64,000 nucleotides of DNA from Guptibacillus hwajinpoensis (GTDB taxonomy: Bacteria; Bacillota; Bacilli; Bacillales; Guptibacillaceae), in the NCBI RefSeq assembly GCF_029277305.1, contig NZ_CP119526.1; one strand, written 5' to 3'. Position 1 is the stretch's first letter; each line of letters begins with the position of its first letter. The translations under genes were made by a program, and so were the position numbers. The notes below the pieces were generated by a model. That model ran no database searches, was not told the origin of the DNA, and saw only the letters and a list, made by a program, of their open reading frames with translations. Shown one piece after another: positions 49,402-57,586 of the stretch.

Positions 49402-50544
49402 ATGAGTCTAAACGACGAAAAGAAACGAATCGTAATTAAAATAGGAAGCAGCTCTTTAACGAGCAGACTTGGAGACATTAGCCGAAGAAAACTTGAAAAG
49501 CTAGTTGATGACATTGTTATGCTTAAAGATGAAGGACATGAAGTTCTACTTGTATCATCAGGTGCAGTAGCCGCTGGTTACCGTAGACTTGGTTGCCTTG
49601 AACGTCCAACATCACTTTCAGAAAAACAGGCCGCGGCATCAATCGGTCAAGGACTGTTAATGGAGGCTTATTCAGAACGGTTCATATCTCACGGCTACAC
49701 TGCTTCACAAATTCTGATTACGCGCAGTGACTTTTCTGATCGAAAAAGATACAACAACGCAAGAAATACCATCAATGTATTGTTAGAACGAGGAATCGTT
49801 CCTATCGTTAATGAAAATGATACTGTAACTGTAGAACGATTGAAATTTGGAGATAATGACACACTTTCAGCAAAAGTTGGAGCTCTTGTAAGTGCGGATC
49901 AACTTATCATTCTATCTGATATAGATGGGCTTTATAATGATGATCCAAGGAATAATCCAGATGCTAAGCTTCTCGAACACGTAACAGAAATCACACCTGA
50001 AATCGAAGAATCAGCTGGTGAACCGGGTAGTTCAGTGGGTACTGGTGGCATGAGATCCAAAATTGATGCCGTCAAAATAGCGATGGCTTCAGGTACGCCA
50101 TCTTTCCTTGGTAATGCAACAACAAAAGGCATTATTTATGATGCAGTACACGAAACAGCAAAAGGAACGTACTTTACACCTGAAGGACAAACAGAACTTG
50201 ATAACAAGAAACAGTGGATTGCATTTAACTCTGGTCCTGAAGGCGAAGTTATTGTAACAGATAAAGCAAGCTCAGAAATTTCCGAACATGAACGAAGCCT
50301 ACAGCCAAAAGGTGTTCATTATGTACACGGACACTTCAAACCAGGTGCAGTTGTTAAACTCACTGATATGGATGGAGAAGAAATTGGAATTGGCGTAACA
50401 AACTATTCTTCCAAGCATCTGAAGATGATCAAAGGATTATCAACAGATGAAATTTCGGAACTCATTGATACCTCAGTTAAAGAAGCTGTTCATATTAATG
50501 ACTTTGTTTACCACGATCAATTAGCTATTCCACTCGGATCATAG
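49402..50544 (+). CDS. proB: Glutamate 5-kinase
   Basis: ProB phosphorylates glutamate for proline synthesis. The amino-acid kinase domain shows VIKIGSSSLTS at the start, VSSGAVAAGYRRLG, VNENDTVTVERLKFGDND and GTGGMRSKIDAVKIAMASG. A C-terminal PUA domain follows (about residues 280-365, e.g. KGVHYVHGHFKPGAVVKL). ATG 49402 is seven bases from AGGAG; ATG 49399 also possible. 380 residues. Co-oriented with proA 100 bp downstream. Confidence 0.96.
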   Translation: MSLNDEKKRIVIKIGSSSLTSRLGDISRRKLEKLVDDIVMLKDEGHEVLLVSSGAVAAGYRRLGCLERPTSLSEKQAAASIGQGLLMEAYSERFISHGYTASQILITRSDFSDRKRYNNARNTINVLLERGIVPIVNENDTVTVERLKFGDNDTLSAKVGALVSADQLIILSDIDGLYNDDPRNNPDAKLLEHVTEITPEIEESAGEPGSSVGTGGMRSKIDAVKIAMASGTPSFLGNATTKGIIYDAVHETAKGTYFTPEGQTELDNKKQWIAFNSGPEGEVIVTDKASSEISEHERSLQPKGVHYVHGHFKPGAVVKLTDMDGEEIGIGVTNYSSKHLKMIKGLSTDEISELIDTSVKEAVHINDFVYHDQLAIPLGS

Positions 50545-50552
50545 CATTACGT

Positions 50553-50577
50553 CAGAGGGGGACATTTACTCCCTCTG
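50553..50577 (+). terminator. Hairpin between proB and proA
   Basis: CAGAGGG pairs with CCCTCTG, followed by a weak T-containing tract (TTCGTTTGTT). It may act as a partial terminator or mRNA-stability element rather than a full stop. Confidence 0.45.
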
Positions 50578-50646
50578 TTCGTTTGTTATGCAATTTACTA
50601 ATCTTAAAAATGATATAAAATAAAAGAAAACTATAGGAGGCGTTTG

Positions 50647-51909
50647 ATGACTACTCTAGATCGTACAGTCAATGTAAAGGAACAAGCAAAGAAAGCACAG
50701 GTAGCTTCTAAATCTCTATCCCTACTAACAACGGAAGAAAAAAATGAGGCTTTACTCATTATTGCAGATGAACTTGAAAAAGAAACAGAGTTTATTCTTA
50801 ACGAAAACAAAAAAGATTTAGATCGCGGTACAGAGAAAGGATTCACTGAAGCGTTTATGGATCGTCTTCGCTTGACTGAAGAGCGTGTAAAAGATTTCGC
50901 AAATGGTCTTCGTGAAGTTGCAGAGCTTGAAGATCCTGTAGGAGAAGTTATTTCCGACTGGAACCTTGATAATGGCATGCAGGTTGAACAAGTACGCGTA
51001 CCTCTTGGTGTTATTGGTATGATCTATGAAGCTCGACCAAACGTAACAGTAGATGCAACTGGGTTAGCTTTGAAATCTGGTAACGCAATTGTGCTGAAAG
51101 GTGGTTCAAACGCACTTAATTCCAACAAAGGAATCGTTCGTGTGATTCACGAAGCACTTCCAAAAACAAAAATTCCAGCTGAGGCCGTTCAGTTAATCGC
51201 AACAACTGATCGCGAAGCAACAAGTCAGCTATTCACTATGAAAGATCATATCGATGTACTCATCCCACGCGGTGGCGGAGCTCTTATCAACACGGTTGTT
51301 AACAATGCAACGGTACCCGTTCTTGAAACAGGAGTCGGGAACTGCCACATCTATTTTGATGAAACAGCTCAACCAGAAAAAGCAATTGATATTCTTATTA
51401 ACGCAAAAACAGACAGACCTGCTGTTTGTAATGCGGTAGAAACCCTTATTGTTCACACTAAGTGGCTAGAAGAGAACAAAGATCTTTTAGAAAAATCACT
51501 TGCTGACAATAACATTAAAGTCCATGGTGATGATCACATCGTGAACACATTTAAAGAAGCCGTACCAGCAGATGAAGACGACTGGAGCAATGAATATCTC
51601 GGTCTTGAAATTGCGATTAAAACAGTAAACAACACTCAGGAAGCAATTGACCATATTGAAACATATGGCACAAAGCACTCTGAAGCAATCATTACTGAAG
51701 ATGCTAAATCAGCTTCACTTTTCCGTAATCTTGTAGACGCTGCAGCTGTTTATCACAATGCGTCTACTCGTTTCACAGACGGATCGGCTCTAGGCTTTGG
51801 TGCAGAAATTGGTATTTCTACACAGAAGCTTCATGCAAGAGGACCAATGGGCTTACCAGCTCTTACAACGATCAAGTATTGCATGACAGGTACAGGTCAA
51901 ATTCGATAA
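50647..51909 (+). CDS. proA: Glutamate-5-semialdehyde dehydrogenase (gamma-glutamyl phosphate reductase)
   Basis: ProA reduces gamma-glutamyl phosphate to glutamate semialdehyde with NADPH. It belongs to the ALDH superfamily; family segments include GVIGMIYEARPNVTVDA, LKGGSNALNSN, VIPRGG-like LIPRGGGALI, and the catalytic Cys in RPAVCNAVETLI. The C-terminal RFTDGSALGFGAEIGIST signature is present. ATG 50647 is six bases after AGGAGG; 420 residues. With proB it makes the substrate for proC. Confidence 0.96.
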   Translation: MTTLDRTVNVKEQAKKAQVASKSLSLLTTEEKNEALLIIADELEKETEFILNENKKDLDRGTEKGFTEAFMDRLRLTEERVKDFANGLREVAELEDPVGEVISDWNLDNGMQVEQVRVPLGVIGMIYEARPNVTVDATGLALKSGNAIVLKGGSNALNSNKGIVRVIHEALPKTKIPAEAVQLIATTDREATSQLFTMKDHIDVLIPRGGGALINTVVNNATVPVLETGVGNCHIYFDETAQPEKAIDILINAKTDRPAVCNAVETLIVHTKWLEENKDLLEKSLADNNIKVHGDDHIVNTFKEAVPADEDDWSNEYLGLEIAIKTVNNTQEAIDHIETYGTKHSEAIITEDAKSASLFRNLVDAAAVYHNASTRFTDGSALGFGAEIGISTQKLHARGPMGLPALTTIKYCMTGTGQIR

Positions 51910-51916
51910 ATCTTTT

Positions 51917-51951
51917 AAAGATAACTCCATTTAATGGGGTTATCTTTTTTT
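51917..51951 (+). terminator. proBA terminator
   Basis: AAAGATAACTCCAT pairs with ATGGGGTTATCTTT, then Ts. Confidence 0.92.
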
Positions 51952-52013
51952 AGGCTTCTTTTTCAACGTTTGTTAATCCTGAAAGAGTTTTATATAAGTA
52001 GCAAATTTTGAGG

Positions 52014-52150
52014 TTGGTTGGAGCGGAAGGATGCTCGACTCCTGCGGGACTAGCGGGACAGGTGAGACCCCACAGGCGCAATGTTTTTGTGCGCCGAGGA
52101 GGCTCACCGCTCGCCCCGCGGAAAGCGAGCATCCTGGAGCGGAAATCAAC
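52014..52150. repeat. Dispersed inverted-repeat element, family 1, copy 4 (core only)
   Basis: GTTGGAGCGGAAGGATGCTCG and its inverse CGAGCATCCTGGAGCGGAAATC bracket the GC-rich core (GACTCCTGCGGGAC, GGACAGGTGAGACCCC, GCGCCGAGGAGGCTCACC, GCCCCGCGGAAAG). The outer AGGCTCTTTTC arms of copies 1-3 are missing. It lies between proA and the flavin oxidoreductase gene. Confidence 0.85.
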
Positions 52151-52313
52151 GGCTTCATTTGCTAAAAAAATCACATTTTTAAAACTCTGATTTGCTCTGT
52201 GGGTATGAAGAGTGTAAAAATGTGGAACCTATTGTAGTGAGCATAACCTTCGTTTATTCAATAGGTTTCCCATATAATGAGTACCGTAATGACTTAGTGA
52301 AAGGATGATAATA

Positions 52314-53423
52314 ATGGCACATGAGAATTTATATACTTCTAAGCAACTAGGAAAGATATCAATGAACAACCGTTTTATTGTTGCGCCTATGACACGTATT
52401 ACTGCAACAGATGATAGTAGCGCAACGACAACAATGCGTGATTATTATGAGCGATTTGCAAAAGGTGGTTTTGGTGCTGTGATTACAGAGGGCATCTATA
52501 CCGATGAGTTATATAGTCAGGGGTACTTAAATCAACCTGGCCTTACAAACAATAATCACGTTGAAACTTGGAAGAACGTTGTTTCTGCTGTTCACGAACA
52601 TGATACTGCGATCATTGCGCAACTGATGCATGCAGGTGGTCAAAGTCAAGGAAACGCTTATACTGACGAGACAGTAGCACCATCAGCAATTCCACCAAAA
52701 GGTGAACAGCTTGGGTTCTATGGCGGTTCAGGTACATTTGATGTTCCAAGAGCCCTTACACTCGATGAAATTGAAGAAGTTCGTCACTCTTTTGTTCAAG
52801 CAGCTCGTCTTGCTAAAGAAGCAGGCTTTGATGGTGTGGAAATACACGGTGCGAACGGCTACCTTCTTGATCAATTCTTAACCGATTATTTGAATGAACG
52901 CGACGATGAGTACGGCGGTTCACTTGAAAATCGCTTGAAGCTACTTGTTGAAGTTATTAAAGATGTACGAAATGAAGTAGGAGAAGACTTTACTGTAGGC
53001 ATGCGCCTTTCTCAAATTAAAGTAACTGATCCTGCTTATAAATGGCCAAATGGTGAAGAATCAGCTAAAACCATTTTCACTACTCTTGAACAAGGATTAG
53101 ATTATATTCACGTGACTGATCCAGATGCTACTCAACCTGCTTTTGGTGAAGGATCAAAATCATTAACAGCAGCTGCAAAAGCATTTAGCAGCTTACCGGT
53201 TATTGCCAACGGACAACTTGGTGATCCAGATAAGGCAAGTAAGCTCCTCGATCAAAATGATACTGACTTTGTTAGCCTCGGTACGAGCGCACTCGCTAAT
53301 CCTGATTACCCAAATCGGCTTGCAAGCGAACAAGAATTAAAAGCATTTGATTTTGAAAGCACACTTCTTCCTCTTGCTTATATTAAAGAACATGAAGTTA
53401 ATGCAGAAATCATTAAAGCATAG
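52314..53423 (+). CDS. NADH:flavin oxidoreductase (old yellow enzyme family)
   Basis: An FMN-dependent ene-reductase-type TIM barrel of 369 residues. Family segments: NRFIVAPMTRITA at the start, AQLMHAGGQS, the substrate-binding and catalytic stretch VEIHGANGYLLDQFL, and DDEYGGSLENR. ATG 52314 follows GAAAGGATGAT; an upstream ATG (52305) abuts the ribosome site. TATAAT at 52273-52278 is a likely -10. It probably reduces activated C=C bonds or xenobiotics; the natural substrate is unknown. Confidence 0.9.
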   Translation: MAHENLYTSKQLGKISMNNRFIVAPMTRITATDDSSATTTMRDYYERFAKGGFGAVITEGIYTDELYSQGYLNQPGLTNNNHVETWKNVVSAVHEHDTAIIAQLMHAGGQSQGNAYTDETVAPSAIPPKGEQLGFYGGSGTFDVPRALTLDEIEEVRHSFVQAARLAKEAGFDGVEIHGANGYLLDQFLTDYLNERDDEYGGSLENRLKLLVEVIKDVRNEVGEDFTVGMRLSQIKVTDPAYKWPNGEESAKTIFTTLEQGLDYIHVTDPDATQPAFGEGSKSLTAAAKAFSSLPVIANGQLGDPDKASKLLDQNDTDFVSLGTSALANPDYPNRLASEQELKAFDFESTLLPLAYIKEHEVNAEIIKA

Positions 53424-53435
53424 TGAACGTTTAAC

Positions 53436-53464
53436 ACCCTCTCCAACCAATGGAGAGGGTTTTG
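53436..53464. terminator. Bidirectional terminator after the flavin oxidoreductase
   Basis: ACCCTCTCCA pairs with TGGAGAGGGT, followed by TTTGT. Confidence 0.88.
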
Positions 53465-53466
53465 TA

Positions 53467-53904
53467 TTAAACTACTTTCTTATAGACAAACGCTAAAATC
53501 AATGAAAACATTAGGTGTGTAAGCAGACTCATTAATTGACCCGATGAAAAGGCTTGACTAAGCATCGTTCCCATCCCCATCATCATGGGCATGACAACAA
53601 GTGGCCCGATAATCCAGATCGCAATACCATGAAGAATACCGAGCATATAAATTTTGTTCGTGTTTACTGCAATCAAACCAAAACCTATAGCAAAAACAAC
53701 GCTAATTACCATATGAATGCCCCACCCAACGACTAGGCTTTCACTTCCCATCATTGAAGCGATCATACCGATGCGCCCCATCATCTGCATTAGAATTCCA
53801 AAAATAATACCTGCAACGATTCCACCAATAACGGATGCTTGAACTGACTTCGTTAATGCTGGTTTTACCTGAGCTTCTGATTTAGCAGTCATTGTTTCAG
53901 CCAC
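53467..53904 (-). CDS. Four-TM membrane protein, unknown, 145 aa
   Basis: A short polar N-terminus is followed by four hydrophobic helices, unusually rich in methionine and glycine (MQMMGRIGMIASMMGSE, MPMMMGMGTML). I do not recognise the family. GTG 53904 lies eight bases after AAGGAG; the frame extends three codons further, into the ribosome site. Monocistronic. Confidence 0.75.
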   Translation of the reverse strand: MAETMTAKSEAQVKPALTKSVQASVIGGIVAGIIFGILMQMMGRIGMIASMMGSESLVVGWGIHMVISVVFAIGFGLIAVNTNKIYMLGILHGIAIWIIGPLVVMPMMMGMGTMLSQAFSSGQLMSLLTHLMFSLILAFVYKKVV

Positions 53905-54003
53905 CTTTAACACTCCTTTTTCATTTGATACTTGTATAATAAAACAAAACCATCAACTGATCTGTAATCTCCATTACTAATTAATTGAATATTCAAAACA
54001 AAA

Positions 54004-54033
54004 CAAAAAGCCCACCATCTCTGGTAGACTTTA
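54004..54033 (-). terminator. Terminator of the YczE-like gene
   Basis: On the minus strand AAAGTCTACCA pairs (one mismatch) with TGGTGGGCTTT, followed by TTGTTTTGTTTTG. Confidence 0.8.
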
Positions 54034-54039
54034 ACAATA

Positions 54040-54681
54040 TTAATTGGTAGATTCTTTTGCTGAGGTTGGATTTTGATAGGAAAGCACAGCTGAAAGCATC
54101 GTTTTGCATTGTGGAATGGAATAACGAATAATGTTACCAAGCATAAAAGCAATCACAATACTTCCGATTCCAACAGGCCCACCAAGTGCCCATCCTCCTA
54201 ATAACACCACTACTTCAATTCCATTTCTTACCCAATCAATTCGCCACCCTGTTTTTTCGACAATGAGTAGCATAATACCGTCTCGTGGACCAGCTCCTAG
54301 CCCAGATGTAACATATAGTCCTATGCCATATCCAATTACGATCACACCGAAAACAAAAACAATCCCCTGTATTACTAGCGATTCTGGAGTAGGTAGAATA
54401 TATAGAAATAAATCGATAAACAATCCGAGAAATAGCATATTCAAAAATGCGCCTAACTTCGGATAGGTTTTTGTATAAAGGGATGTGACGCCCAGTAGGA
54501 TAAAACCGGTAATAATAGACCAGGTACCAATCGTTAAACCAAACTGTTCATATAATCCATAATGGAATACATCCCAGGGACCAATCCCGAATGCTTTCCC
54601 TTTTATCGTCATGGCAATTCCGAGACCAAGCACGGCTAGACCTATGAAAAAGAAGCTCCATCGAATCATTGTGTTACGCAT
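54040..54681 (-). CDS. YczE/YyaS/YitT-type membrane protein
   Basis: A 213-residue protein with five TM helices. GIAMTIKGKAFGIGPWDVFHYGL and GLYVTSGLGAGPRDGIMLL are hallmarks of the YczE family. In B. subtilis YczE is needed for bacillaene/surfactin-related enzyme function in some strains, but the general role is unknown. GAGAGGAG lies nine bases before ATG 54681. Confidence 0.85.
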   Translation of the reverse strand: MRNTMIRWSFFFIGLAVLGLGIAMTIKGKAFGIGPWDVFHYGLYEQFGLTIGTWSIITGFILLGVTSLYTKTYPKLGAFLNMLFLGLFIDLFLYILPTPESLVIQGIVFVFGVIVIGYGIGLYVTSGLGAGPRDGIMLLIVEKTGWRIDWVRNGIEVVVLLGGWALGGPVGIGSIVIAFMLGNIIRYSIPQCKTMLSAVLSYQNPTSAKESTN

Positions 54682-54810
54682 AAAAAAGGCTCCTCTCGTG
54701 CACAATTAATTCAAACCTTTGAAACTATATCACACGAGAGAAAACATAAAAACCACCCGGGAAACTTGGTCATTCCAGTAGTTTACGAGTAAAGTTGCTA
54801 GAAAAACGCA

Positions 54811-54843
54811 AAAAAAGACTGCCTGATTATTAATCAGGCAGTC
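54811..54843 (-). terminator. Terminator-like hairpin downstream of the 3D-domain protein gene
   Basis: On the minus strand GACTGCCTGATTA pairs with TAATCAGGCAGTC, followed by seven Ts. Confidence 0.92.
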
Positions 54844-54860
54844 GGCTACTTACTTTTTAA

Positions 54861-55781
54861 TTAGTCAAGTACTGTTACAGTTAATGTCTTACGGCCAAAG
54901 TCTAGCGCATCTTGACGTTCAGGCATGAATAGATCAATGCGGTTTCCTTGGATAGCACCACCAGTATCACCAGCGATTGCTGTACCATAACCTTCTACAT
55001 GTACTTTAGATCCAAGTGGGATAACGTCAGGGTCAACAGCGATTACTTTTTGATTTGGATTAGCTCTTAAATCAATACCAGTTGCTGTTACACCTGAACA
55101 ACCTGTACAAAATGCTGTGTAGGCTGTAGCTTCTACGCTAATTTCTTTACCACTCTGCTCTGAAGATTTGCTTTCTGAGTTAGATTGCTTTGCAGATGTG
55201 GAATTAGAATTTGAAGTAGTTGTCTTCACTGCTTCTTTATTAGTAGTTTTAGCAGGCGCAGCTCCACCGTTCAATACTGACCATGTGTTCTTACCAGCAA
55301 TACCATCTACTGATAGGCCATTGTCAGCTTGGAACGCACGTACAGCTTGTGCTGTAATAGGGCCATATATTCCATCTACTGAGTAGTTATAGTATCCACC
55401 AAGCTTCTCCTGTAGTGCTGATACTGAATGACCGCGGTCACCCTGTACTAGCGTACGTTGAGCTTGTCCATTATTAACGTTTTGAATTGCTGAAAATGTA
55501 TTTGGACCTGCGATGCCGTCAACAGAAAGACCGTGATCTTTCTGGAATTGCTTCACTGCACCTTGAGTAATTGGTCCGAAGTATCCTGTAGATTCATCAT
55601 AGTTGAAATACCCTTTGGCTGACAGTACATCCTGTAACTCGACAACGTCGCCGTGTTTTTCACCATAAGAAAGTGTTTGATCTCCTAGAGCCGCCTCTGA
55701 AACTACCGGACTAGCAAACATCATTCCAGCTAGTGCTGTGGATGTAACCACGTTTCTTACAATGTTTTTACGAGCTACCAT
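54861..55781 (-). CDS. Secreted cell-wall protein: two peptidoglycan-binding domains plus C-terminal 3D domain
   Basis: A 306-residue exported protein. The signal peptide (about residues 1-31) ends ASPVVSEA. Two PG_binding_1 domains (about 38-97 and 108-172) follow, then a Ser/Thr/Asn-rich linker and a 3D domain (about 215-306). The three catalytic-type Asp lie in ATGIDLRANPN, VDPDVIP and GDTGGAIQGNRIDLF. The layout resembles YocH/Sps-like lytic transglycosylase-related wall hydrolases. AGGAGGAATGTATAC precedes ATG 55781. Confidence 0.9.
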   Translation of the reverse strand: MVARKNIVRNVVTSTALAGMMFASPVVSEAALGDQTLSYGEKHGDVVELQDVLSAKGYFNYDESTGYFGPITQGAVKQFQKDHGLSVDGIAGPNTFSAIQNVNNGQAQRTLVQGDRGHSVSALQEKLGGYYNYSVDGIYGPITAQAVRAFQADNGLSVDGIAGKNTWSVLNGGAAPAKTTNKEAVKTTTSNSNSTSAKQSNSESKSSEQSGKEISVEATAYTAFCTGCSGVTATGIDLRANPNQKVIAVDPDVIPLGSKVHVEGYGTAIAGDTGGAIQGNRIDLFMPERQDALDFGRKTLTVTVLD

Positions 55782-56123
55782 GTATACATTCCTCCTGAGA
55801 GTTTTAATATTGGTGTTGTTTTGTTTCTTTCTCAATCACCCATGTTCCACATGATAACAGGGAAATATAACACAGCGATTTTAGTCCAGTAACAAGTCAG
55901 TTACATAAATGTGACAGATTAATACGGTTTTTATAACCTTTGCACAATATAGTACCATATACCTATTTACCTCATGTCTTTATTACAATTGTTTCAATAA
56001 TCGAGTTAAAACCCATGTTTTTGGTTCTTCAATAAGAACGGATTTTAATCAAATCTTTTAATACAAACTATTACATTCTTTTTTACCAGGTCTTTTAACC
56101 TATCATTTTTTCTTTAATTAAAA
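55782..56123. other. Gap upstream of the wall-protein gene
   Basis: AT-rich non-coding DNA with no gene, repeat or clear hairpin recognised. It should hold the promoter of the 3D-domain protein on the minus strand, but I see no convincing hexamer pair. Confidence 0.4.
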
Positions 56124-56228
56124 CCTATGTTAATGAACAGTATTGATTCTTGACTCATTCGAGTGAAACTGCGGTTTCACTCGAATGAGTCAAGAATCAA
56201 GAAATCAACAATATTAGCTAACAGAACC
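56124..56228. repeat. Dispersed long-hairpin element, family 2, copy C (short)
   Basis: Only outer arms and a tight centre remain: CCTATGTTAATGAACAGTA ... ATATTAGCTAACAGAACC outside, TTGATTCTTGACTCATTC with GAATGAGTCAAGAATCAA inside, and GAGTGAAACTGCGGTTTCACTC at the tip. Compared with copies A and B, both arms changed together (GGCTCA/TGAGCC to GACTCA/TGAGTC and TTTTTG/CAAAAA to TTCTTG/CAAGAA), keeping perfect pairing. Confidence 0.85.
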
Positions 56229-56409
56229 TAATTGAAAAGGAGCATCTAATTTATAACAATAACAGCTCGACATTAGCAGTTCATCATGATTTCCTTCCAT
56301 TATAATTTCACCCTCCTCCATAAATACAATATGATCTATTCTTTTCATACTTACCTACAAGGTAATGCGTTACCCAAACGACCGTTTTCCTCTCAAGTAC
56401 TTGAAAGAT
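56214..56409 (-). pseudogene. cydC: Decayed C-terminal fragment of a CydC/CydD-type ABC exporter gene
   Basis: On the minus strand, one frame from 56409 reads IFQVLERKTVVWVTHYLVG, the H-loop region of CydC-type ABC proteins. After a one-base frameshift near 56355, it continues MKRIDHIVFMEEGEIIMEG, NHDELLMSSCYCYKLD and APFQLG. This is the usual C-terminus of such ATPases. The upstream ~500 codons are absent, and the fragment runs into the family 2 hairpin element. It is clearly a remnant; whether it is CydC or CydD cannot be settled from ~60 residues. Confidence 0.75.
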
Positions 56410-56643
56410 CGTGGCAAACTAAGGCAATGCAACACTAATGAAGTTAGACGCTTTTCACAGGCTTCGTAGACCAAATTCGACAAAAAAGCACATAAATCGG
56501 GTGGTGACAGGCACTTTTCCTCAATTAACCATTGCTATAAGCATCAGTAATGCGATATATTTGTTTTTGTGTTTTTTGAATCAAAAGCGCTTTCATCGAT
56601 CACATAAAGATGAAGCAAATGTTTAACTGGAGGCAAACATTAA
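56410..56643 (+). other. Gap between the cydC remnant and the EamA transporter
   Basis: No gene. AATTCGACAAAAAAG at about 56470-56484 holds a Spo0A-box match on the minus strand, and GGGTGGTGACAGGCACTTTT at about 56501-56520 resembles short sequences repeated in many Bacillus genomes. An in-frame 62-codon ORF starting at 56438 has no ribosome site. Confidence 0.35.
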
Positions 56644-57552
56644 ATGAAAATGTACTTATATCCGTTGCTCGTCATTATTGGGGCAAGCAGCTACGGTATC
56701 GTTTCAACCATTATTAAATTAGCTATGAGCAGTGGCTTTACAGCATCTGAAGCTGTTACAAGTCAATTCTTTATTGGTTTTGTGATCGCAGTGCTTATTT
56801 TTCTCATCACTAACCGACAGAAGCTTAGCTTCGCTGGAATTAAAATCTTAATTTTCGCGGGGGTTTTTACAGGCTTAACGAACATTTTCTATGGGCAATC
56901 ATTAAATTTCTTACCAGCGTCCCTAGCTGTTGTTCTGCTTTTTCAATTCACATGGATTGGCATGGTAATTTCCAGTATTACAAAACGAAAGCTTCCAACT
57001 CGTATGGAAGTGCTCTCTCTTGTTATCTTAATCGGAGGAACAATTCCTGCAGCGGGACTCCTTGATGCCAACTTATCAAACATTCCTTTCCAAGGCTGGT
57101 TATGGGGACTTGGCGCGGCACTTTGTTATTCACTCTTCCTTTATTTTAATGGGAAAGCAAATGCCAAAATGAATACATCAAACCGATTAGTCATCGTGTC
57201 GTTTTTCGCATTCCTGATCTCAGCAGTTTTTCAATCTCCAGAAATCATCTGGAATGGCACATTGCTCGCAGAAGGACTTTGGATCTATGGTATAGCTCTA
57301 GGGTTATTTGGAATGATCATTCCTGTTTATCTATTTTCCATCGCGATTCCAAAGGTGGGACTTGGCAAATCCTCCATTCTGAGTGCAATTGAGCTTCCAA
57401 TCGCTGTCATGGTTTCCGTCATCTTATTAAGTGAAACAGTTTCTGTGCTGCAAGTCGCGGGTATTGTGATCATCATCATCGGAATGACGCTGCCAACTCT
57501 CTTCAGCGAAAATATGAGCCTAACTCAGAGAAAAATAATCGAGCAACAATAG
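56644..57552 (+). CDS. EamA/DMT-family transporter
   Basis: A 302-residue protein with ten predicted TM helices in two EamA halves, the drug/metabolite transporter fold. The opening GASSYGIVSTIIKLAMSSG and the C-half GMIIPVYLFSIAIPKVG fit the family. CTGGAGG precedes ATG by ten bases. Probably an efflux system for a small metabolite; substrate unknown. It has its own terminator. Confidence 0.88.
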   Translation: MKMYLYPLLVIIGASSYGIVSTIIKLAMSSGFTASEAVTSQFFIGFVIAVLIFLITNRQKLSFAGIKILIFAGVFTGLTNIFYGQSLNFLPASLAVVLLFQFTWIGMVISSITKRKLPTRMEVLSLVILIGGTIPAAGLLDANLSNIPFQGWLWGLGAALCYSLFLYFNGKANAKMNTSNRLVIVSFFAFLISAVFQSPEIIWNGTLLAEGLWIYGIALGLFGMIIPVYLFSIAIPKVGLGKSSILSAIELPIAVMVSVILLSETVSVLQVAGIVIIIIGMTLPTLFSENMSLTQRKIIEQQ

Positions 57553-57553
57553 C

Positions 57554-57586
57554 AAAACACCTCATCCAACTGGATGAGGTGTTTTC
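57554..57586. terminator. Bidirectional terminator between EamA and TerD genes
   Basis: AAAACACCTCATCCA pairs perfectly with TGGATGAGGTGTTTT. Confidence 0.92.

Noticed and set aside
56438..56626. 62-codon plus-strand frame before the EamA transporter
   Set aside because: No ribosome site and it overlaps repeat-like intergenic sequence.
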